A stretch of DNA of 64,000 nucleotides, taken from positions 1 through 64,000 of the forward strand of contig NZ_CP123386.1 of NCBI RefSeq assembly GCF_040409955.1. Direction: 5' to 3'. Under the pieces are notes generated by a model, which was given only the letters and a program-made list of their open reading frames with translations, ran no database searches and was not told the DNA's origin. This DNA is from Salipiger sp. H15 (GTDB lineage Bacteria > Pseudomonadota > Alphaproteobacteria > Rhodobacterales > Rhodobacteraceae). The position numbers and the translations under genes are program-made. Of this stretch, positions 58,165 through 64,000 are shown piece by piece (position 1 is the first letter of the stretch; each line of letters opens with the position of its first letter).

Positions 58165-59300
58165 CGTCCCAGACAGCGGCGCTCGAGCGGCCGCGCTCCG
58201 AAACCGAGATCCTCGCGGGCATCCGCGCCCGCGCGCAGGAGTTCCAGGACCTGCGCCACATCCCGCAGGACGTGGTCGAGGACTTCAAGACGCTGGGTGT
58301 CTACCGCGCCTTCGTGCCGACCCGCTTCGGCGGCGACGCGCGCAGCCCGGCCGAGTTCTGCCGCCTGATCGAAGAGATCGCCACGGCCGACGCCTCGGCG
58401 GGCTGGGTGGCGAGCTTCGGGGTCTCGGCGACCTACCTCGCGACCCTGCCGAAAGAGGTCTACGCGAAGATCTACGGCGGCAACCCCGACACGGTCTTTG
58501 CCGGCGCGATGTTCCCGCCGCAGCCCGCGCGGCTGGTCGCGGGCGGCTACGAGGTCTCGGGGCAGTGGCCCTGGGGCTCGGGCATCATGGGCGCCGATCT
58601 TGCCGGTGTGGGCATCAAGGTCGAGGACAACGACACCAAGCTGCCGCTCATCGCGATCATGCCGCGCGCCGAGGTCGAGGTGGTGGACACCTGGAACACC
58701 ATCGGCCTGCGCGCCACCGGCAGCCATGACATCAAGGTGAGCAACGTGGTGGTCCCGCGCGAGATGACCTTCGTGCGCGGCGCGAAGCCGACGATGGACG
58801 ACGCGATCTTCCGCTACCCGTCGATGGCGCTGGCCTCGCAGGTGCTGGCGGTCGTGGCGCTCGGCGCCGCGCGGGCAGCGCTCGACTTCATCCACGAGAC
58901 CGGCACGCGCGCCTCGGTGACCGGCGCGCCGAAGCCGGGCGCGCGGGCCTATGTGCAGACCGAATACGCCAAGGCGCGGGCGCAGTACCTCGGCGCGCAG
59001 GCGCTGTTCTACGACACTCTGGACGCCGCCTGGGACGAGCTTGCCCATGCTGATGCCGTCAGCCGCGACACCCATGTGCGCCTGCGCCTCGTCGCCTCGC
59101 AGGCCGCCCGCGAGGGCGCAGAGGCCGCGCGCCGCGCCTTCGCGCTCGGCGGCTCCACCGCCATCAACCACGGCCATCCGCTGGGCCGGTTCATGATCGA
59201 CGCCGCCTCCGTCGCGCAGCACGCCTTCCTCTCCGAAGGCACGCTGACCGCCGCAGGCGCGGCCTTCTTCGACGAACCCACCATGCCCGGCTACCCGTAA
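58161..59300 (+). CDS. iacA: Flavin-dependent monooxygenase (acyl-CoA dehydrogenase fold), IacA homologue
   Basis: This is a 379-residue protein of the acyl-CoA dehydrogenase fold used by group D flavin monooxygenases. It shows DVVEDFKTLGVYRAFVPTRFGG in the N-terminal helical domain, GQWPWGSGIMGADLAGVG near residue 140 in the beta domain, a DTWNTIGLRATGSHDIKV near residue 175 and the C-terminal helices. Such enzymes use FADH2 or FMNH2 supplied by a separate reductase (IacG, encoded in the same operon). IacA begins IAA oxidation. The ATG overlaps iacH by four bases. Confidence 0.87.
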   Translation: MTSQTAALERPRSETEILAGIRARAQEFQDLRHIPQDVVEDFKTLGVYRAFVPTRFGGDARSPAEFCRLIEEIATADASAGWVASFGVSATYLATLPKEVYAKIYGGNPDTVFAGAMFPPQPARLVAGGYEVSGQWPWGSGIMGADLAGVGIKVEDNDTKLPLIAIMPRAEVEVVDTWNTIGLRATGSHDIKVSNVVVPREMTFVRGAKPTMDDAIFRYPSMALASQVLAVVALGAARAALDFIHETGTRASVTGAPKPGARAYVQTEYAKARAQYLGAQALFYDTLDAAWDELAHADAVSRDTHVRLRLVASQAAREGAEAARRAFALGGSTAINHGHPLGRFMIDAASVAQHAFLSEGTLTAAGAAFFDEPTMPGYP

Positions 59301-59314
59301 GAGGAACGACAGAC

Positions 59315-59686
59315 ATGACCGACACTCCGCCGCTGCGCACGCTGCTGTGCTTCAACAACCACCCGACCTTCTTCAGCCTGCCGTTCGATCAGATCGGCCC
59401 GGTCTGGAAGGCCACGCAGGAGCTCATGTCCGGCATCGACCAGATGGAGGGCGTGACCATCATCGGCACCTTCGACGATGACCAGACCATGGTGGGCGCG
59501 ACCCAGGGCTTCCCCTTCACCTGGTACATGCTCTGCGACTTCCCCGACCGCGCCGCGGTCCAGGCCGCCTGCAACCTGCTGCGGACCATCGTGGTGGGCG
59601 AGGGCAACGACCGGCTCTGGAAATACATGACCGTCGAGGCGCGCATGGGCCGCGCCCTTGAAATTCCCCAGGCACACAGGAGCTGA
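59315..59686 (+). CDS. iacB: Small IacB-like protein
   Basis: This is a 123-residue protein with a possible dimeric alpha-beta barrel look: LLCFNNHPTFFSLP strand, VWKATQELMSGIDQMEGV helix, TIIGTFDDDQTMVGAT strand, WYMLCDFPDRAAVQAACNLLRTI. It lies between iacA and iacC as in reported iac clusters, where iacB encodes a small protein of unknown function. GAGGAA precedes the ATG. Possibly it channels or stabilises a reactive intermediate, but no catalytic residue stands out. Confidence 0.78.
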   Translation: MTDTPPLRTLLCFNNHPTFFSLPFDQIGPVWKATQELMSGIDQMEGVTIIGTFDDDQTMVGATQGFPFTWYMLCDFPDRAAVQAACNLLRTIVVGEGNDRLWKYMTVEARMGRALEIPQAHRS

Positions 59687-59690
59687 CACG

Positions 59691-60968
59691 ATGTCTTTGG
59701 ACACAGCCAAATTCAGCGATCTCGACGCGCTCTACAGCACCGACGCCAAGGTCGCGACGCAGATGTACGAGGATCCGGGTCTCTTCGCCGAGGAGATGGA
59801 GAAGATCTTCAAGAAGACCTGGGTCTGGGTCGCGCATGAGAGCGAATTCCCCGACAAGGGATCGTTCCGCCTGTCGCATGTCGGGCTCGAGCCGGTGATC
59901 GTGGTGCGCGACCGCAAGGGCGCGATCCACGTCATGGTCAACCGCTGCCGCCACCGCGCGGCGACGGTCTGCGAGGTGAAGAAGGGCAAGACCTCGTCCT
60001 TCCAGTGCCCCTACCACGGCTGGGGCTACGGCCTCGACGGCTCGCTGCGCGCGCTGCCCTATCCCGAGCAGTACGGCGACGACTTCGACAAGGCCCAGCA
60101 CGGCCTGCTGAAGCTGCGCACCGAGGCCTACAACGGCATGGTCTTTGCGACCTTCAACGAGGATGCCGAGCCGCTGGTCGACTTCCTCGGCCCCGAGGTC
60201 TGCCGCTACATCGACCTCTTCATGAAGCAGGGCGGCGGCTTCCCGGTGAAGGTGCTGGGCGAGCACCAGTTCGCGGTTCCGATGAACTGGAAGGTGCAGC
60301 TCGAGAACACCACCGACGCCTATCACTTCCCGATCGTCCACAAGTCCTTCATGCAGACGCTGGACGCGCAGACGACCGACCTCTTCGACTTCCTCGACAA
60401 GGGCAAGGGCTGGGTCGAGGACCTCGGCAACGGTCACTCGATCATGATGATGATGCCCGAGCGCGAGGACCTCGACGACCACCTCGACGACCCGATCGAG
60501 GACCGTTTCGAGGAACTCGCCGCCGAGATCCGCGCCGAGGGCTACGACGAGGCGCAGGTGCGCAAGATCGTCCGCGCGGTCGGCGGGGCGGGCTTCAACC
60601 TCAACCTCTTCCCCAACGTGTCCTTCTCGCTCTCGTTCCTGCGGGTGCTGACGCCGAAATCGGTCGAGCAGACCGAGATCCGCCACATCGCCCTCGGCAT
60701 GGAGGGCGGGCCGCAGGCGGCCAACCAGGCGCGCATCCGTCTGCACGAGCACTTCCAGGGGCCGATGGGCTTCGGCTCGCCGGACGATGCCGAAGTCTGG
60801 GAGCGCGTCCAGCGCGGCACCAAGGGCGGCGAGGAGCTGCCGATCCTGGTGAACCGCGGGCTGGTGGACGAGGTGCCCGGCGTGATGGGGCCGCGTGGCC
60901 ATATCAGCGCCGAGACCGGTATGCGGGCGGCATACGAGATGTGGAAACGGATGATGTCCAATGACTGA
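59691..60968 (+). CDS. iacC: Rieske aromatic-ring hydroxylating dioxygenase, alpha subunit (IacC)
   Basis: This is a 425-residue oxygenase large subunit. The Rieske [2Fe-2S] site is Cys86-x-His88 and Cys106-xx-His109 (CRH and CPYH). The mononuclear iron site includes His residues in DAYHFPIVHKS near residue 215. The family is the benzoate/anthranilate-type alpha subunit group. In the iac pathway, IacC with IacD and IacF oxidises an indole-derived intermediate on the way to catechol. AGGAG lies eight bases before the ATG. The stop overlaps iacD by eight bases. Confidence 0.9.
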   Translation: MSLDTAKFSDLDALYSTDAKVATQMYEDPGLFAEEMEKIFKKTWVWVAHESEFPDKGSFRLSHVGLEPVIVVRDRKGAIHVMVNRCRHRAATVCEVKKGKTSSFQCPYHGWGYGLDGSLRALPYPEQYGDDFDKAQHGLLKLRTEAYNGMVFATFNEDAEPLVDFLGPEVCRYIDLFMKQGGGFPVKVLGEHQFAVPMNWKVQLENTTDAYHFPIVHKSFMQTLDAQTTDLFDFLDKGKGWVEDLGNGHSIMMMMPEREDLDDHLDDPIEDRFEELAAEIRAEGYDEAQVRKIVRAVGGAGFNLNLFPNVSFSLSFLRVLTPKSVEQTEIRHIALGMEGGPQAANQARIRLHEHFQGPMGFGSPDDAEVWERVQRGTKGGEELPILVNRGLVDEVPGVMGPRGHISAETGMRAAYEMWKRMMSND

Positions 60969-61455
60969 GATGAGCAAGATCGAGACCCCGGCGCTGCTGC
61001 ACGAGGTCACCGAGTTCCTGTGGACCGAGGCCGACATTCTCGACGGCAAGCGCTATGACGAATGGCTCGACCTCTGGACCGAGGACGGTCTCTACATCAT
61101 GCCGATGGGCGACGGCGAGGATTACGCCAACCAGGTGAACCTCTGCTACGACAACGCCAAGATGCGGCGCGACCGGGTCGGGCGCTTCCAGGCGGGCTTC
61201 TCGATCTCCTCGGCGCCGCCGGCGCTGACCGTGCGCACCATCAGCCGCATCGTCATCGACCGCATCGAGGGCGACGAGATCCATGTCCGCGCCGCCGAGC
61301 ACGTGATCGAGGACAAGTTCGGCCGCCAGCGGCAGTGGGCGGGCAACGCCTTCTACACGCTGCGGCGGGGCGAGCGCGGCTTCAAGCTGCACCGCAAGAT
61401 CGTCAAGCTGCTGAACTCCGACGGGATGCTGAACTCGTTCAGCTATCTCTTCTGA
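60961..61455 (+). CDS. iacD: Ring-hydroxylating dioxygenase, beta subunit (IacD)
   Basis: This is a 164-residue small subunit with the NTF2-like fold of beta subunits. Typical segments are EVTEFLWTEADILDGKRYDEWLDLW near residue 15, YDNAKMRRDRVGRF near residue 60 and a final strand FKLHRKIVKLLNSDG. It overlaps iacC by eight bases and iacE by one. It stabilises the alpha hexamer and may affect specificity. Confidence 0.88.
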   Translation: MTEMSKIETPALLHEVTEFLWTEADILDGKRYDEWLDLWTEDGLYIMPMGDGEDYANQVNLCYDNAKMRRDRVGRFQAGFSISSAPPALTVRTISRIVIDRIEGDEIHVRAAEHVIEDKFGRQRQWAGNAFYTLRRGERGFKLHRKIVKLLNSDGMLNSFSYLF

Positions 61456-62216
61456 TGGCGGCCCCGCTTCCCGAGAAGGTCCAGACCGCGGTCGTCACCG
61501 GTGGCGCACGCGGTTTCGGGGCCACGGCGGTCCGCGCGCTTCACGCCGCGGGCTACCGGGTGATCATCGCCGACCGCGATCCGGGGGAGGAGGCCACGAA
61601 GCTGGCCTCCGAGCTCGACCTCGCGGGCGAGATGGCGATGACCGCAACGCTCGACGTCTCGAAACCCGGGGATTTCCAGTACGTGCTCGACCAGTGCGTC
61701 GAGCGCTACGGCTCGGTCGAGGTGCTGGTGAACAACGCCGCCCGCACCGAGGTCGCGCCGCTGCTCGACATCGACCCGGCGACCTTCAACGAGATCATGG
61801 CGACCAACGCCGGCGGCACCTTCGCCGGAAGCCAGATCTTCGGCCGGCACTTCAAGGCGCGCGGCTACGGGCGGATCGTCAACCTCGCCTCTCTGGCGGG
61901 GCAGAACGGCGGCACCGCGACCGGGGCGCATTACGCCGCCTCGAAGGGCGCGATCCTGACCCTGACCAAGGTCTTCGCGCGCGACCTCGCGGGTTTCGGC
62001 GTCACCTGCAACGCGATTGCCCCGGGACCGATGGACACGCCGATGGTGCGTGCCGTGCTGGGCGAGAACATTGACGCGATGCGGGCCAACATCCCCGTCG
62101 GCAAGCTCGGCGATGCCGAGTTCGTGGCGCAGATGGTGGTGATGCTGGCCTCGCCCGCGGCGGGCTTCGTGACCGGCGCCTGCTGGGACGTGAACGGCGG
62201 GCTCTACGTGCGATGA
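61455..62216 (+). CDS. iacE: Short-chain dehydrogenase (IacE)
   Basis: This is a 253-residue SDR. The NAD motif VVTGGARGFGATAV is near residue 13, IIADRDP follows the second strand (Asp suggests NAD), NNAA lies near residue 92 and the catalytic SLAGQNGG with HYAASKG lies near residue 145. IacE is the SDR of the IAA pathway and acts on oxidised indole-acetate intermediates such as dioxindole-3-acetate. It overlaps iacD by one base, and its stop is close to iacF. Confidence 0.87.
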   Translation: MAAPLPEKVQTAVVTGGARGFGATAVRALHAAGYRVIIADRDPGEEATKLASELDLAGEMAMTATLDVSKPGDFQYVLDQCVERYGSVEVLVNNAARTEVAPLLDIDPATFNEIMATNAGGTFAGSQIFGRHFKARGYGRIVNLASLAGQNGGTATGAHYAASKGAILTLTKVFARDLAGFGVTCNAIAPGPMDTPMVRAVLGENIDAMRANIPVGKLGDAEFVAQMVVMLASPAAGFVTGACWDVNGGLYVR

Positions 62217-62227
62217 AGGATCTTCCC

Positions 62228-63184
62228 ATGGCACAGTCCATGACGCTGACCGTCAGCGAGCGGCTCGACGACCGCGGCGACATCGCCCGCATCCGCCTCG
62301 TGCCGGCGGACGGCGCACCGCTTGCCGGGTTCACCGCCGGGGCGCATCTCGATCTCTACCTGCCCGAGCTCGACCTCTGGCGGCAGTACTCGCTCTGCTC
62401 GGACCCGGCGGAGCGCGGCCATTACGAGATCGGCGTGCTGAAGGACCCGAACTCGCGCGGCGGCTCGGTCGCGGTGCATGCGGCCGCCGTGCCCGGCGCG
62501 ACGCTGAAGGTCGAGGGGCCGCGCAACCATTTCCCGCTGGCCGAGGAGGCGAGCTTCTCGGTGCTGCTCGGCGGCGGCATCGGGGTCACGCCGATGATCG
62601 CGATGGCGCGGCGGCTGCACGCGCTGGAGCGGGATTTCGTGCTGCACTACTGCACCCGCTCGGCGGAGGTGACCGCCTTCCACGACGACCTGCGCGCGGC
62701 CCCCTTCGCCGACAAGGTCCGCTTCCACTTCGACGACCAAGCGCCCGAGCAGAAGCTCGATCTGGCGCGCGACGTGCCCGCGCCCGCCGCGGGCGTGCAC
62801 ATCTACGTCTGCGGCCCGCAGGGCTTCATGGACTGGGTGATCGGCACGACCGAGGCGGCGGGCCACGCGACCGCCAACGTGCACCGCGAGTATTTCTCGG
62901 CGGATGTGGATCTCACCGGCAACAGCTTCGAGGTCGAGGCGCGGCGCTCGGGCCTCACCGTGACCATCGGCGAGGACGAGACCATCGCCAAGGTGCTCGC
63001 CCGGCACGGCGTGAAGATCGAGGTCAAGTGCGAGGAGGGGGTCTGCGGCACCTGCGTGACCGACGTCCTCGAGGGCGAGATCGAGCACCGCGACGAGTTC
63101 CTCACCGACGAGGAGCGCGAGGACGGCGACCAGATCTGCGCCTGCTGCTCGCGCGGCCGCGGCCGTCTCGTGCTGGACATCTGA
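62228..63184 (+). CDS. iacF: Ferredoxin reductase with C-terminal [2Fe-2S] domain (IacF)
   Basis: This is a 318-residue reductase of the phthalate dioxygenase reductase type. An FMN/FAD domain with RQYSLCS near residue 51, an NAD-binding domain with LGGGIGVTPMIAMA near residue 110 and IYVCGPQGFMDW near residue 195, and a plant-type ferredoxin domain with Cys in CEEGVCGTC near residue 265 and a last Cys near residue 300 can be read. It delivers NADH electrons to IacCD. The ATG at 62228 is preferred to the one at 62213 because of AAGGA at correct spacing. Confidence 0.88.
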   Translation: MAQSMTLTVSERLDDRGDIARIRLVPADGAPLAGFTAGAHLDLYLPELDLWRQYSLCSDPAERGHYEIGVLKDPNSRGGSVAVHAAAVPGATLKVEGPRNHFPLAEEASFSVLLGGGIGVTPMIAMARRLHALERDFVLHYCTRSAEVTAFHDDLRAAPFADKVRFHFDDQAPEQKLDLARDVPAPAAGVHIYVCGPQGFMDWVIGTTEAAGHATANVHREYFSADVDLTGNSFEVEARRSGLTVTIGEDETIAKVLARHGVKIEVKCEEGVCGTCVTDVLEGEIEHRDEFLTDEEREDGDQICACCSRGRGRLVLDI

Positions 63185-63196
63185 GGAGAGGGCGCC

Positions 63197-63697
63197 ATGG
63201 ACCTGACCCCCGAACAGCTGGACTTCCGCGAGGGCATGAGCCGCATGGGCGCGGCGGTGAACCTGATCACCTCGGACGGCCCCGCGGGGCGGCACGCGCT
63301 GGTCGCCTCGGCGGTCTGTTCGGTCACCGACGCGCCGCCGACGCTGCTGGTCTGCGTCAACCGCAAGGCCTTCGTGCACGGCAAGTTCCTGCAGAACGGC
63401 CATCTCTGCGTCAACGTGCTGGCGGCGCAGCACCAGCAGCTGTCGAACGTCTTTGCCCGCTACGTCGAGGGTGTCGACCGCTTCGCGCAGGGCAACTGGA
63501 TGGTGCTGAAGACCGGCTCGCCGGTGCTTGCCGACGCCAATGTCGCCTTCGACTGCCGCATCGGTTCGGTGATCGAGCAGGGCTCGCACTCGGTGCTCTT
63601 CTGCGAGGTGCAGGCCGTGCACCTTGGCGAGCAGGCCCGCGAGGGGCTCGTCTACTTCAGCCGCGACTATCATCACCTGGCCGCGAAGCCCGCGTGA
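63197..63697 (+). CDS. iacG: Flavin reductase (IacG)
   Basis: This is a 166-residue protein of the flavin reductase-like (HpaC) family. Features are FREGMSRMGAAVNLITSDG at the start, ALVASAVCSVTDAPPTLLVCVNRKAF near residue 33, VNVLAAQHQQLSNVFA near residue 75 and a C-terminal GLVYFSRDYHHL. It reduces free flavin with NAD(P)H for IacA. The ATG follows GAGGAGAG. The operon may run on, through a spacer hairpin, to the TRAP gene. Confidence 0.89.
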   Translation: MDLTPEQLDFREGMSRMGAAVNLITSDGPAGRHALVASAVCSVTDAPPTLLVCVNRKAFVHGKFLQNGHLCVNVLAAQHQQLSNVFARYVEGVDRFAQGNWMVLKTGSPVLADANVAFDCRIGSVIEQGSHSVLFCEVQAVHLGEQAREGLVYFSRDYHHLAAKPA

Positions 63698-63707
63698 TGC
63701 GCCCCGG

Positions 63708-63726
63708 GGGCCGCGCCTCGCGGCCC
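63708..63726 (+). terminator. GC-rich hairpin between iacG and the TRAP gene
   Basis: Eight-base arms GGGCCGCG and CGCGGCCC enclose a three-base loop ten bases after the iacG stop. No T-run follows, so it may attenuate or protect mRNA instead of terminating fully. Confidence 0.4.
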
Positions 63727-63781
63727 GCCCAAGAACGAGAGCGAAACGCTCCGCCATCTTCACTCCAACGGGAAACCTGAC

Positions 63782-64000
63782 ATGAAACAGATTGCCTCTC
63801 TGCTTGCCGGGGCCGCTGCCCTCGCCATCGCCGCGGTCTCGAGCGCCTCTGCCGCGACCGTGCTGACCCTCAACAGCTGGCTGCCGCCGTCGCACCCGGA
63901 GGTCACCGACCTCATCGTGCCGCTGGCCGAGGACATCGCGCGCGTGACCGAGGGCCGCGTGACGGTGAACATCCTTCCCGCGCCACTCGGGCCGCCGCCC
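63782..64000 (+). CDS. TRAP-type substrate-binding protein, partial (window edge)
   Basis: Only the first 73 residues lie in the window. They show a signal peptide with an ASAAT cleavage region near residue 25 and a mature start LTLNSWLPPSHPEVTDLIV, typical of DctP-like binding proteins. The gene runs off the right edge. It follows the iac cluster by 84 bases on the same strand, so it may belong to an importer for auxin or a related aromatic acid. A second, complete TRAP set is at 48077-51048. Confidence 0.78.
   Translation, partial: MKQIASLLAGAAALAIAAVSSASAATVLTLNSWLPPSHPEVTDLIVPLAEDIARVTEGRVTVNILPAPLGPPP

Noticed and set aside
1..64000. tRNA, rRNA, insertion sequences, prophage or attachment sites
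   Set aside because: I looked in the gaps between genes and found no cloverleaf, transposase, integrase or terminal repeat that could be supported.

Overview
The window is high-GC DNA with no phage, transposon, rRNA or tRNA genes that I can see. It reads as the chromosome or a large replicon of a marine or plant-associated alphaproteobacterium of the Rhodobacterales (Roseobacter/Paracoccaceae type). Pointers are an RTX protein ending in a Hint domain, TRAP and Liv-type uptake systems beside catabolic enzymes, BKACE enzymes, class III CoA transferases and a cuckoo/CcsR-type small RNA. This placement is an inference from gene content.

Layout. 1-4.1 kb: FAD oxidoreductase, NMT1-type binding protein, flavodoxin-fold reductase, RutR-like regulator and RidA protein. 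4.2-9.2 kb: RTX-Hint protein, FBPase-like enzyme, membrane protein and a small winged-helix regulator. 9.4-15.6 kb: NTF2-fold protein and urate hydroxylase PuuD, then aldehyde dehydrogenase, BCCT carrier and a BKACE enzyme. 15.7-18.5 kb: phospholipase D and patatin. 18.6-27.8 kb: a glucose module with a PQQ dehydrogenase whose membrane anchor is a separate gene, a GltR/GtrS-like two-component system and a sugar ABC transporter. 28.2-31.3 kb: clan GH-A-like glycosidase and a DadA-type oxidase. 31.57-31.64 kb: cuckoo-type sRNA. 31.8-41.6 kb: hydroxyacyl-CoA dehydrogenase, two SDRs, a second BKACE, LivFGMHK and a GntR regulator. 41.7-42.3 kb: a small unknown protein with a very strong ribosome binding site and nearby palindromes.

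42.3-56.2 kb is an aromatic catabolic island. An IclR-controlled divergent pair carries intradiol dioxygenase-iclR-amidohydrolase on the minus strand and citryl-CoA lyase-like, CoA transferase, YciI-like, TRAP dctPQM and FMN reductase on the plus strand. Then come a muconate cycloisomerase, a LysR regulator, a second intradiol dioxygenase, an SCP2-like protein and an enol-lactonase-like hydrolase.

56.3-63.7 kb is an indole-3-acetic acid (auxin) catabolic cluster of the iac type (iacI divergent from iacHABCDEFG), followed by the start of another TRAP binding protein cut by the window edge. By the known iac pathway, IAA is oxidised to catechol. The adjacent intradiol dioxygenase, cycloisomerase and hydrolase could take catechol towards beta-ketoadipate, though no recognisable muconolactone isomerase is present. 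The least familiar piece is the IclR-controlled dioxygenase / CoA transferase / citryl-CoA-lyase / TRAP island.
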